A stretch of DNA of 64,000 nt from Nilaparvata lugens (taxonomy: Eukaryota > Arthropoda > Insecta > Hemiptera > Delphacidae), in the NCBI RefSeq assembly GCF_014356525.2, contig NC_052505.1, positions 5,463,836 to 5,527,835 on the forward strand. Reading direction: 5' to 3'. The notes beneath the pieces were generated by a model. The model made no database searches. It saw only the letters and a list, made by a program, of their open reading frames with translations, and was not told where the DNA came from. A program made the translations under genes and the position numbers. Within the stretch, counting starts at the first letter, position 1; each line of letters begins with the position of its first letter. This document shows, piece by piece, positions 10,371 to 20,398 of this stretch.

Positions 10371-10916
10371 ATGCTAGTTTAAATCGACTAGGTCTTCCAG
10401 AGGATGAGAGAACGTAGAATATGGACTATAGTGTAGGAATGAGTATGAAAATTTCCCGCACCATATAATCGTTCAGAATTAAGCTCATTCGAATTTATTT
10501 CCATTTTGGCTGGAAGGTAAACAAGTTGGTAAACATAGCAGCATAGAGATCCCGGGTACAAACCCTCTCAATACCAAAAGTTTTTTAACCAGATCACTCC
10601 CGTGTTATCGGATGGGAACGTTAAACTGTCAGTCCCGGCTGAATTATGACAGTCGTAGGGCCCATTTATGGCTTGAATTATATATTCAGTCGGTGAGACA
10701 TTCCCGCAAGGGACTCCCCACCAACAAAAGCCATACGAATTTACTATTTTTATTCTAGTTATAAATCGACTTGATGTTCCAGAGGTTGAGAGAACGTAGA
10801 ATGTGAACTGTTGAGCTGAAAATTATGAAAATTTCCCGCACCTTCTGCCCGTTCAGAATTTAGGCTCATTTGAATTTATCTCCATTTTGGATGGAAGGTA
10901 AACAAGTTGGTAAACA
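10157..10916 (+). repeat. Tandem duplication of a ~380 bp SINE-containing unit
   Basis: Unit 1 (10157-10535) and unit 2 (10536-10916) both run from TAGCAGCATAGAGATCCCGG through the SINE-1 body to TGGAAGGTAAACAAGTTGG. The second unit lacks the A box, so the duplication happened after SINE insertion with a breakpoint inside the tRNA-like head. Confidence 0.85.
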
Positions 10917-10985
10917 AATAAGCTCCTTTTGATCATTATTTTTGAAGGTAGAAACCAAAATTTCATTCAAGAATGTCTAGTATTA

Positions 10986-11361
10986 CAGTGAGCTCCACGT
11001 TATAATGACAGTATTTGATTAACATTGGTCTTGCTATCCTTGTCTATCATTCGAAAAAGCAGATAGTGCTATCCTTTTTTAGCTCCGAAACGTTGCCAAA
11101 TCGTTTTTAAACAATGCAGATATATAGTTGATTAACGAAATGTACAATCTAAATATTATGGGAATTTATTATTTAATCATTGAAAAATATATCGTCATGA
11201 CAGAAAAATATAATTGATTATTTCAAACAAGAATGAACAGTTTACATTACACAAAAGATTCCGGTATCAGCTAACCTCCACAGAAGACAGTGGCAAGGCA
11301 GAGAATCGGCAACCCTGTTCGCCCATCTTCCTTCACTACCACTATAACGTGGTCCTCACTG
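10986..11361 (-). mobile_element. MITE-A copy, complete
   Basis: Ends CAGTGAGCTCCACGTTATAA and ATAACGTGGTCCTCACTG. The arms carry the diagnostic CTTGTCTATCATTCGA on one side and AGACAGTGGCAAGGCAGAG on the other. Non-coding, with a TA-type target as inferred from the copy at 58897. Confidence 0.8.
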
Positions 11362-11548
11362 GAGTAGTAATGTATTTCCTCGCAGAATTGTAATAAATTA
11401 GTAAGTTGGCTCCCAGGAATAACAAGGTTTTCCTATGGATCTTGATGAGTTTTATTTGGAGAATGGAACGAACAAATTGATGAAGCAAGAAATAATCTTG
11501 GTTGAGGTGAAATAAAAAGATGTTGTCAATTCCACAAAGTTTTTATTT

Positions 11549-11600
11549 GAGTCCAAACTAGTTTCGATGCACTTGGCATCATCATCAGTGGTAGACTGAG
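11549..11600 (-). ncRNA. Hammerhead ribozyme candidate, left arm, core intact
   Basis: On the minus strand, 5' to 3': AGT and CCA (stem I, with a CTA bulge), CTGATGA (11588-11582, matching the CUGANGA core), T, GATGC-CAAGT-GCATC (stem II hairpin, perfect 5 bp), GAA (11565-11563), ACTAGT (stem III, self-complementary), T (position 17) and TGGACT (stem I partner). All invariant core residues are present. Stem III has no loop, so folding would need a dimer, as proposed for Penelope hammerheads with very short stem III. Activity is inferred, not shown. Confidence 0.55.
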
Positions 11601-11772
11601 GAAACTGGAAATTTTATAGGGGAAGGAAACTCAGTTCAGGTGTGACAACACAAAATGTGATTCAAATTTATAGTCTATTTAGCCTATAACTCATTTTGGT
11701 TTTAATATTTGAATCACATTTCGTGTTGTCACACCTGAACTGAGTTTCCTTCCCCTATAAAATTTCCAGTTT

Positions 11773-11824
11773 CCTCAGTCTACCACTGATTATGATGCCA
11801 AGTGCATCGAAACTAGTTTGGACT
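11773..11824 (+). ncRNA. Hammerhead-like motif, right arm, G8 mutated
   Basis: The same architecture as the left arm, read on the plus strand: CTGATTA at 11786-11792, the GATGC-CAAGT-GCATC stem at 11794-11808, GAA at 11809-11811, ACTAGT at 11812-11817 and TGGACT at 11819-11824. The base equivalent to G8 (11791) is T, whereas the left arm has G. G8 takes part in catalysis in known hammerheads, so this arm is probably inactive. Confidence 0.5.
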
Positions 11825-12369
11825 CAAATAAAAACTTTGTGGAATTGACAACATCTTTTTATTCCACCTTAATATGGAGAAAATCCACAAAATCTCTGAG
11901 CAAAGTGTTAATTTTAATCTTGGTTGGTAACTGCAAGAAGTGATGCAACCTTATTGAATTTGACTTGATGAGAAAAAATGCACAAAAAATGCATACAATA
12001 CAATAATTATTGTACCTGATAAACTGAGAATTCAGTTGAAAAATAACTAAAATAATAACTGATAGCTATGAATAAAAGGAGTTGGAGATTAAAGAAATGT
12101 TTATGATGTTAAAAATAATGTCTACAACTGGAATAGTTGTTGATTTATTAGTTGATTAATTTTATGATTATAAAAATTTTTCACAACTAAAACAGTTGAG
12201 TATCTGTAACATAGATAATAATAGTTATTTATGTATTGATATTGAAGATTTTCTTTTGAAATAATTTATCCAATTTATTTGATAAATCAATTTAATTATT
12301 CTATATAGTAATAATATAATTTTTTTATAATGAAATATATTATAATAAGATGAAACAACTAGTATCGTC

Positions 12370-12735
12370 TGCAAAAAAATATCTGGTTTTGAACGAGATT
12401 TGAATCTGGGACCCACAGTATATCAAACTACGCTCTAACCGTCTTCGACACCATGCCCTGGTAACAGTAAACGCGAAAAAGTAGGATCATGAATTGCTGT
12501 ATCTTCAAAGTAACTTTTGAGGCTAGTTTATGGTTTTTTAAATATTACAAAAAAACCGGAGGTCTTACCAAAAATCGTTACACATACGTTCCTGCGCCTT
12601 GTTTCAAAGAACTTGCATACAAAATTTCATCCAAATCGGACAATAACTGCGACTGTAACTGCGGTACAAACAAACAAACAAACAGACAAAAGCCGATCGA
12701 GTCGAAACTAAGACCTTAGCTTCGCTTCGGTCAAT
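12370..12735 (+). repeat. Dispersed repeat ending in a CTTCGCTTCGGTCAA motif
   Basis: A B-box-like ATTCAAATCTC is visible on the minus strand near 12395-12405, but no cloverleaf folds. From 12475 a body leads to ACAAACAAACAAACAGAC, then GATCGAGTCGAAACTAAG and GACCTTAGCTTCGCTTCGG. This end resembles the family-2 end at 48795 and 60298, suggesting a related element. Confidence 0.4.
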
Positions 12736-13684
12736 AACCAGGTTTTCCTGTGGAGCATGGTGAGTTTTATTTTGAGAATTGAACGAACAAATTGATGAAG
12801 CAAGGAATAATCTTGGTTGGTAACTGCAAGAAGTGATGCAACCTTATTACATGTGGCTTAATGAGCAACTGAACTCCCCTGCTTGCCTGCAGTAGTTTGG
12901 TGTGGCCTGTTTCACGTTTCGAGCAACAAACTTTCGACGTCATGTCTTGAGCGGCGAACGTGACTGCTCCTTGTTCCACCTCAAAACTGAGAACACTCGA
13001 AACCACGGACGAACCGAGAAACAAAATGAACAAAACGTCGTGCTCTGTCTAATTTAGTTTCAAGTTAACTATTGCTATCTTAGTAATGGAATACAAGGAA
13101 TAAATGATGAGTGTAATCCTATTAAACTGGATTCCCAAATGTCAATTTATTTATTTATTTATTCAATCATGCAGAATTATACAACTTACAGAAAAGTACC
13201 TTAGGCTAACTTACGCCCAAAACGGTTGCGATTCTAATTTTATACAACAGTCCAAATGTACCTATCAATGTATTGTGAAGGGAATCCCCTTCATGGCTTC
13301 CATGTTATTAGCATTCGTTGCCTTTGCAACCCTCCAGACTAAAAGTTTGTTATCTCGTTCTACGATTAGTGATTAATATTCAAGTTTCATTAAAGAGAAG
13401 TTCAATTTGAACAATATAATTTCTAGCATTGTCAGTTCTTTACAGTATCAATGACAGGCACAATGAAAAATAAACTGAAATCACGGACGAACATTGGAAA
13501 GATATGAACACAACGACGTGCTCTGTCTGATTCTAGTTTCAAGTTAACTATTGCTATCATAGTAATGGAATACAAGAAATAAGTTATAAGTGTAGTTCTA
13601 TTATAGCCTACTGGATTCTGACATATCAGTGACAGGCACAAGGGAAAAGAAACTGAAATCACGGACGAACGAAGAAAATTTATT

Positions 13685-13935
13685 TTTATTTATTTATTTA
13701 TATTTTTTACAGAGAAGCACTGATTGGGAGAGAAGAACTAATGATACTCCTTGTGCTATTTCTTTCCCAAATTTAGATAACACTTTAAATGTCCAAAATA
13801 GGGTTATAATTTCACTTCACTAAAATTTAGTCCATTTTCACTCAAAAAACAACGAAAACTAAGATTTTAAATTTTGACGGTTGAAAACAGTATAAAAAAA
13901 TATATCACACTCAAATCACCATTAATGAATAAATG
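13685..13935 (-). repeat. LINE 3'-end-like repeat (copy 2), inserted in the satellite
   Basis: A paralogue of 8041-8275 (shared words GATACTCCTTGTRCT, ATTTTGACGGTTGA, CTCAAATCAC). It starts with ATTTATTTATTTATAT on the plus strand, a likely tail of a minus-strand LINE end, and interrupts a satellite unit. Confidence 0.5.
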
Positions 13936-14349
13936 GATAAATGAACAAACAAAATGTTGTGCTCTTCTAATTTGGATTCTAGTCAACTATGCTATATTTG
14001 TAATGAAACAAATTATAACAAGGAACAAATTATAGGTGTAGTTCTTGTAAGCGGGATTCACACCATATCAGTGACAGGCACAATGGAAAATAAACTGAAA
14101 TCATGGACGAACCGAGAAAACAAAATGAACAAAATGTTGTGCTCTGTCTAATTTGAATTCTAGTTAACTATTGCTATCTTAGTAATGAAATATAAGGAAT
14201 AAATGATAAGTATTTTTCCATTAAACTTAATTCTCACATATCTGTGACAGGCACAATGAAAAAGAGCCAGAAATCACGGACGATCGAAGGAAAGAAATGA
14301 ACAAAACGTTGTGGTCTGTCTAATTTGGATTCGAATCAACTATTGCTAT

Positions 14350-15030
14350 ATCCTTTACTATCAAACGAGCAACTTCTGTTTATATGTTTATATGTTCAGA
14401 TGTTTAGATGTTTGGATGTTTATATGTTTGTATTTCACCGGATCTCGAAAACGGCTCTAACGATTCTCACGAAATTCAGAACATAGTAGGTTTTTAATAT
14501 AAAGATTCGATTGCACTAGGTATCATCCCTGGGAAAACTCGCTGAAGGACATTAAAGGATAATAATTATCCATCTTTGAAAAAACTACTAAATAAAATAA
14601 AAAACTAACTAAAATAATAATTATTTTGTCGTCTGTTGATGATGGAAGTGAGTGAGCGAGTGTGTGGTGTGTGGGACTGTGTCAAAATTATGACTCAGCT
14701 GTTGAACTTTTGTAATCATTTAATCATGTACTTAGTGCCGGTTGCCAAAAAGCCGGGTTATTTCCTGATTAATTCCAGTAGAACCATCTTTTTGAAATGG
14801 TCTTCTCTGATTTGGTTCACGTGAAATTAATAAGGATTAAAATTTAACAGGCTTTTGTGCAACCGGGCCTTTGTGAGGGAAATGTTTGCATTCCTCTGGG
14901 AATCAATCTCAATTCACTGTGATTAGATAGAACATTTCTATATGAACTATGAATATTATTATAATTTCTTCTTTCGTAATAAATTTTTAATGCTTTTGTA
15001 CTCCCGAGCGAATTTCGGTCCCCGATATTT
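14350..15030 (+). mobile_element. Family-3 repeat, copy 3, carrying a nested MITE
   Basis: Starts TATCAAACGAGCAACTTCTG and ends CGAGCGAATTTCGGTCCCCG then ATATT. The foldback MITE at 14735-14870 is nested inside. The copy itself sits inside the ~175 bp satellite. Confidence 0.6.
14735..14870. mobile_element. Foldback MITE, CCGGTTGCACAA family (copy 2)
   Basis: Ends GTGCCGGTTGCCAAAAAGCC and GGCTTTTGTGCAACCGGGCC, with arms holding TCTTCTCTGATTTGGTT. It is more decayed than copies 1 and 3. Confidence 0.75.
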
Positions 15031-15334
15031 AAGTTTAAAGTATTAGTTTAAAGTAACTATTGCTATCTTAGTAATGAAATACAAGGTGATGGTTTTGACT
15101 GCTTGATATTTGACTGCATGTTGTGTTTAAATACATAGAAAAACGTGTGAAATATAATAAATAAATTATAAGTGTAGCTCTATTACACTGGATTCTCACA
15201 TATCAGTTATTAACAAGAAGTTATCAACAAAACGTTGTTCTCTGTCTCATATAGTTTCGAGTCAACTATTGCTATATTAGTAAAGTAACGCAAAAAATAA
15301 TATTTATAAATGTGGATCTATAATATAATAAGGT

Positions 15335-15560
15335 AAAGAATCGACTTACACACGTACGGGATAGGAAATTCAAGAATGACACGTCATCAAGTCTGAACTA
15401 CTGGACTGATAAACTTGAAGATTTGCATATAGATTCTTAATTTACCGAGGATGGTTATAGGACTATTTTAAAATCTTCAAGATTTTAGTAGGTCAAGTTT
15501 CCAGTTTGTCAAGTTTTTTATCAGACCCTTGCGGATCACGGGTTACTTGCTAGCCTAATA
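15335..15560 (+). repeat. Dispersed repeat with terminal hairpin (copy 2)
   Basis: The inverted paralogue of 6829-7040. It ends GACCCTTGCGGATCACGGGT then TACTTGCTAG. The inverted CCC/GGG pair could form a hairpin about ten bases before CTAG. Confidence 0.5.
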
Positions 15561-15571
15561 TAAAACTCCTA

Positions 15572-15725
15572 GTGCCGGTTGCACAACAGCCGGTTAAATT
15601 TTAACCGTGATTAATCTCAAGAGAACCAATCAGAGAAAGCCTTCTTGATAAGACGGCTTCTCTGATTGGTTCTCGTGGAACTAATCACGGTTAAAATTTA
15701 ACTGGCTGTTGTGCAACCGGGCACT
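15572..15725. mobile_element. Foldback MITE, CCGGTTGCACAA family (copy 3)
   Basis: Ends GTGCCGGTTGCACAACAGCC and GGCTGTTGTGCAACCGGGCA. The flanking CTAGT at both sides is compatible with a short target duplication. The arms are close to perfect, so this is the youngest-looking of the three copies. Confidence 0.85.
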
Positions 15726-15730
15726 AGTGT

Positions 15731-16735
15731 GACTATGCTCCAATACCAATCATTCAATTCCATCCAGTATGATTTAAGATTATCCTAATCTATCAGTGAG
15801 TTACAGCGCTGTATAATCTGTGGAGGTATAATGGAACTGAAAGAAAATAATGAATAGCGAAAAACAGGATCATGGTATCAGCTGAAAAGACTTAGAGATG
15901 GTTCTATCAACGTTGGTTTCTCGTTAATTTTTATTTTCAACATGAAACACTTTTCCCTATGGGACGCATTTTTGTTTCTAGAGAGCATTTTCCTCCTATT
16001 AAACGAAACAAACCCGATCCAACATCCTCCTTACAAATGGGGAAATGAGGAAAACAGAACTCCCAGCATCACCGTTTTCCAAGAATTGAGATCATTATTA
16101 GGTTGGCTCAAATCCCTCGCAGTTGATAGAGTACTCCATCTTTTGACATGCCTTTCAGCTCCGCCTTTAGAGGATTTGAATACCTAATTAAAGAAAATTG
16201 GATGGTAATTTAATTTGAAAGATCTTCGCCGTATTTTTTGGAAGAAATCTTATTATTATATTTGGAAGTTTATAACTGTAATTTATTTTAAGACACCTTA
16301 TTATCTACCAATCATTTGTTATCACCACGAATTTCATCTTGGAGTATCGTTTAATGTGCTCCTCATAGATCGCTAGATATTTGAAATTTATCTTATAGGT
16401 CATTCAAAATTTGATCAAATTGAAATTTTCTCCCACCATACCAATCCTAGAGTTTGAACATTCAGAGATGTCCGATTCTTTGTCAACTCATCACAGCTTT
16501 CGTTCAACTCTGATAATCAGCATTTTTCTCAGCCTTGTTTGGTAGAGGAATATGCCTTATTTTCTCTCACCCTATCATTTTGATGATGTGCTCATTGTAT
16601 TAATCAATAAAGAATGAAGAGTTTTTGATGTTGATTTTTTCCACTACTCTATTCGAGGTTGATTATTTTTTTTCTACAACTGTGCGTAAAGAAAGAATTT
16701 ACACACTCAATTCTCCTCGTAAAAAAGCTTATTTC
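15731..16735. other. AT-rich stretch without recognisable gene
   Basis: An 81-codon open frame at 15942-16187 has no recognised domain. A LINE-3'-end-like passage (TATTTTCTCTCACCCTATCA ... AATCAATAAAGAATGAAGAG) lies at 16555-16622, similar to 21590-21655 and 37480-37832. Confidence 0.45.
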
Positions 16736-16739
16736 TGAG

Positions 16740-16860
16740 GAGAATCTACTTTTTCGCTCGCTAACCATCCGCGCATGCGCAGTAGATTTACTTTACTCTC
16801 CCAAATCATTCGCGCATGCGCAGAAGAGTTTCTTTACGCTCCCTAATCAGCTGATTGTAA
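16740..16860 (+). promoter_or_regulatory. Two GCGCATGCGC palindromes (NRF-1-like)
   Basis: GCGCATGCGC occurs at 16771-16780 and 16812-16821 in two imperfect ~41 bp direct repeats. The decamer matches the NRF-1 consensus core. No promoter elements or gene are evident nearby, so the regulatory role is only a possibility. Confidence 0.25.
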
Positions 16861-16976
16861 GTAGATCGCCAAAAAGTCAGATCTTAACCTTAAAAGTCGG
16901 TAATTGTAGCTCCGCCGATATAAGTAATTTAACAGGTTTGGGCAGTTGTAGAAAAAAATTTGTATGTAATTCGCGT

Positions 16977-17069
16977 GTAATGCTTCTTTATCGCTTCTTG
17001 CAAAATTATCACGCTCCGCTTCGCGTCGCGTGATGACTGTTTTGCGCAAGCGATAAAGTCGCGCATTAC
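16977..17069. repeat. Imperfect hairpin rich in CG
   Basis: The left arm GTAATGCTTCTTTATCGCTT pairs with the right AAGCGATAAAGTCGCGCATTAC region. The inner parts TTGCAAAATTATCACGC and GCGTGATGACTGTTTTGC also pair with a few mismatches. The loop is CG-rich. No relatives are seen in this window. Confidence 0.6.
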
Positions 17070-17108
17070 GCTCTTAATACATAAATAGCTATTGTATCAT
17101 TATGATGT

Positions 17109-17384
17109 CATAGAGAAACAATAGCGTAAGTAGATATCACATGGTATAGGGGCGTTTATGTCGCAACTTTTACTGTTATCTCAAGCCGATTACTGTCGAT
17201 TGTTATCGATTTTTACTATTTTGACCGGGTAAGAGTGTATGAACAACACAATATGAGAGACTACCAGCGTCATAAAGCTTCACTGGGACGAACTTCGTGG
17301 ACTATCAGCTTGAGATAACATGAAAATTTGCGACATAAACGCCCTATACCATGGGATATCTACTTATGCTATTGTTTCTCTATG
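17109..17384. mobile_element. MITE-C, 276 bp copy
   Basis: Ends CATAGAGAAACAATAGCGTA and GCTATTGTTTCTCTATG, with arms running through ATGTCGCAACTTTTACTG. The flanks are ATGATGT (17102-17108) and ATAATGT (17385-17391), matching at 6 of 7 positions. See 37505 and 46015 for the same structure. Confidence 0.85.
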
Positions 17385-17824
17385 ATAATGTATAATTTCC
17401 CAGTTGTTTATTCATTGTTACAGGTTGTTCATTCTATGTAAGAAGCTGATGTCAAACAGCTGTTTTTTGTTCGAAGCCTCTTGCTGATGACAAATCATGC
17501 ATGGTGAACATGTGTGTACACACATGTTCTGTCGTTAGTGGCCAGCTTGACGCATGGTATTATAGTGTGGTCCACGTTATAATGACAGTGGAGAAAAATA
17601 GAACAACATTGCCGATCCGTACTGTCTTGTCAATGCCTTCTTGACGGTATAGCTGATACAGGTTTATTAACTTCAATATTATTGTTCATTTCTCGTTGAA
17701 CTAATCAATTATATTTTATTAAGCAGAAAATTATATTTTCAATAATTTCATAATGAATTTTAATAATTAAGATTGAATAGTTTGTTAATTAATTTTTATT
17801 TCTATATTGTTAAAAGCCGATATA

Positions 17825-19366
17825 TAAAAGTCGACGTAAAAATAAGATTTTTTGAAATTTTGCATTTTTAAGATAGGTAATACAAAAGGAAAAGCAGTCT
17901 ACTTCTAACGCCAATGTTACTGTAAAAATGATACTATAGATATTCATCACTAGCCGTCAGGCTCGCTTCGCTCGCCATATCGGTATAGCGAGGGGGCTCC
18001 GCCCCCTGGACCCCCGACTGGATCGTCCAAAATGAGATCAGGGGGCTCGCTTCGCTCGCCTGCATGTAGACTCAGCGGAACCTCTGTACCGACTTGAACG
18101 TATATATGTCAATTGATCTCGGAAAACACCTGTTACTATATCGGCGTATCTTTGGTGAACAAAACTCTTTCACCTCAGCTAAACCTGTGTACTGAATTCT
18201 TTTAAATATATTTCCATCATTTATTGAAAAAGGTGAGGAAACGCAGAAAAGCTGAGAAAACTCTAATTTTAGGCGTATCTTTGGCGTTATTACTTAATGC
18301 CAACCTGACAAAATTTTTAATCTAGTTACCAGAACAACTGTTTCGAAAAGGTACTCTCTCTAGATTATAGTTCTATATTAATATAGGATATATACATATA
18401 TGGTATGGACATTTCAAAATTATAATTTTAAGATATTGGAATAAGAAGACTATACATGCTAAAAGACGAACTTTAAACCCTTAAAAACCACCCTTAGAGT
18501 TGAAATATCGCCAAAAGATTTCTTAGTGGCGCCTCTAAAGGGCCAACTGAACATACCTACCAAATTTGAACGTTTTTGGTCTGGTAGATTTTTAGTTCTT
18601 CGAGTGAGTGAGTGAGTGAGTGAATCAGTCAGTCAGTCAGTCAGTCAGTCAGTCAGTCAGTCAGTCAGTGAGTGAGTGCCATTTCGCTTTTATATGTATA
18701 GATAAATAAGCTGTCGAGTGGATGATTAATTGCATGCAATAGCGCATGCAATTAATACTCAATGTAACTTGGTAGAAAATCAGGTGTTGTGTGGACTACT
18801 AATTATTGCATGCCACATTGCATGCAATATTTATGCACTATTGATTCCATGCAATAACGCATGCAATTAATAACTAAAATAACAAAGTATTGTCTCTCGA
18901 CCTTAATCTGCTTTCAACTCGGGCTGACTAGTTGCCAGAATGTCTTGTAGAAGATTAGCTTGATGTTATCATTTCTGAAGCTGCCTACACATATTCGCGC
19001 TTCCAGCCCGCACCGAGCACGCTCCTCCCTCATACCGCCCTCGTACCGCCCTCGTACCACCATCGAACCACAGTCGCTCCGCCCACGCACCCATCATGAA
19101 CGTTACGGAAGATGTTAGATCTTCTCGCGTTCCCCGGTCGAACCACTGTTGCTCACCGATCGATCATCAATCGCTCTGCTGGAGTAACGTTCGGTTGCGG
19201 AGCAGAGCGAAAGTCTGTACTCACCTTTATACACCAACCTCAACAGCCATTATCGTTCTCACACCGATATCTTGCCGACACGACATTCAGACAGGATTTA
19301 CTCTGATGGACAGTATAAGAGGAGGCTGTGGTTTATAACTGCGAGATGTCTACTGTTCACAGAACT
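17825..19366 (+). mobile_element. Family-2 (Helitron-like) element, copy 1
   Basis: The left part shares AAAGTCGACGTA, GAAATTTTGCATTT and AAACGCCAATRTTA-like words with 49620-49735 and 59998-60140. The right end GTCTACTGTTCACAGAACTA also ends the copies at 49850 and 59545 (inverted). The interior differs between copies. Here it has GCATGCAATTAAT palindromes (18730-18875) and a GC-richer block with CCGCCCTCGTACC repeats (18980-19345). The 5' part present at 48795-49620 is missing in this copy. Confidence 0.6.
17950..18702 (-). mobile_element. Non-autonomous Helitron, copy A
   Basis: On the minus strand it starts TCTATACATATAAAAGCG (18702) and ends GACGGCTAG (17950), flanked by A before TC and T after CTAG. 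GAGT/CAGT microsatellite lies near the 5' end (18602-18678). A GGGGGCTCCGCCCCC hairpin lies near the 3' end. Removing it gives TTCATCA|TAAATAAGCTGTCGAG, matching the uninterrupted family-2 copy near 59995-60025 (TTCGTCATAAATCAGCTGTC on its minus strand). There is no target duplication and no coding capacity. Confidence 0.85.
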
Positions 19367-20283
19367 ACCAGTTGATCATTAATTCTACATTGTTAAAAGC
19401 CGATCTGGCAACAGAGCGAAGCGAGAGAGAGATAGCGCTATCCGATTTGTTGAATGATAGACAAGCATAGCAATACCATTGCTATTCAAACACTGTCATT
19501 ATAACGTGGACCTCACTATAGATGTAATACGCACGACACGATGTAGCTTTCTCCCAAGATATTCTCGGAGTGGGGCCAACCAAAGTTTGAATAAGAGATG
19601 AGAGAAAAATGAAACGTAAAGCAGAGATCCATGTCGCGTAATTTGTTTACGTCACGGATGTCAATGCAAGCGACCAGTGTCATATATAGCAGACATCCAC
19701 CCTGGCATATATATAGCAAACCTCCAACCTAGCATATATTTATACAGCAGACAGTCAACCTCCCCAGATTCGTACATTTTGCACGCGGGAGAGTGCATTG
19801 TGACCTGTGCCCTATATTATTCACGCTCTCCCCTCCTCAACTCTCCTTCCAAACCCCCCCCCCCGCCATACCCTTTCCCCTCCAACCCCCTTGCACCACC
19901 AAGCATCTAGCACCACTGTATTCTGGTGTACTTGACGTCAGCTCCTATAAAGCCCTGTCAGAAATATAGCGTCGACACGAAAGTTTGATTAGACAGTGTT
20001 CGGAAATATCACGCGCGGTCACATTTTGGACAATGCATCATCCACTAACATTGTAATAGAGTGGCTGGCTTCCATTCCGGCCAAGATACAAATTCGACAT
20101 GCTGAAATGCACGATGTTCTATAGCCTACTATGCACGTGTTGGTTCAGTATTTACGTGGGATATTATAGCGACTTAAGAACTAGATATTCTACTTTCTTT
20201 GTACACTATTTCAAATTCAGTTACTTTGTTCACGGATGGGAATAAATGGGAAGTGCAAATGCTAATTTATTGATGAATAATAA

Positions 20284-20385
20284 TTATTAAACGAAAATCC
20301 CAATTAAATGCTGTAAATCACCCCGAAGACTTCTGCTACTGCAGACATTGACAACAGGGTGAACAGCTAGATGGAGATTTGATTT
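20284..20385 (-). mobile_element. SINE-2 tail fragment
   Basis: Carries AAATCACCCCGAAGACTTCT and the CAGCTAGATGGAGATT block of SINE-2, on the minus strand. Truncated at the TIR element that starts at 20399. Confidence 0.6.
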
Positions 20386-20398
20386 TTATATAGTAGAT

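Larger units (their letters stand above)
11504..11914. mobile_element. Inverted pair of hammerhead-bearing Penelope-type ends
   Basis: An insertion of 411 bp flanked by an 11-bp duplication TAATCTTGGTT at 11493-11503 and 11915-11925. A related locus in this window (12742-12855) has the same flanks with a single TAATCTTGGTT at 12808-12818, that is, the empty site. The insertion consists of two ~160 bp arms in opposite orientation (11506-11868, outer ends GGTGAAATAAAAAGATG and CATCTTTTTATTCCACC) plus 46 bp of extra sequence on the right. Each arm holds a hammerhead-like core followed by an AAATAAAA signal. This fits a non-autonomous element built from Penelope terminal repeats. Confidence 0.7.
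12990..15330 (+). repeat. ~175 bp tandem satellite, interrupted
   Basis: Units share GTGACAGGCACAATG, AAATCACGGACGAACG, GTGCTCTGTCTAATTTG and AACTATTGCTATCTTAGTAA. Starts of the GACAGGCACA block fall at about 13451, 13629, 14071 and 14244, giving periods of 178 and 173. Insertions separate the units: a LINE-tail-like piece at 13137-13436, the repeat at 13685-13935 and family-3 copy 3 at 14350-15030. Remnants of units continue to about 15330. Confidence 0.75.
17573..19518 (+). mobile_element. MITE-A copy split by a family-2 element
   Basis: The left end is TAGTGTGGTCCACGTTATAA and the right end is TTATAACGTGGACCTCACTA. The left half runs to GTTAAAAGCCGAT at about 17824, and the right half resumes near 19367 and repeats ATTGTTAAAAGCCGAT (about 19388-19403). 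The insert (about 17825-19366) is a family-2 element that itself contains a Helitron. The repeated ATTGTTAAAAGCCGAT is either a long target duplication or the trace of recombination between MITE copies. Confidence 0.75.

Noticed and set aside
12390..12470. tRNA gene on the minus strand
   Set aside because: Only a B-box-like word is seen; no acceptor or anticodon stem can be built.
17986..18010. Rho-independent-like terminator (GC hairpin)
   Set aside because: It recurs in every Helitron copy near the 3' end and is part of that element; bacterial terminators do not apply here.
19096..19338. Overlapping frames in the GC-richer block
   Set aside because: Two phases are open at once, which reflects composition. 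No recognised peptide; kept only as possible captured sequence in family-2.
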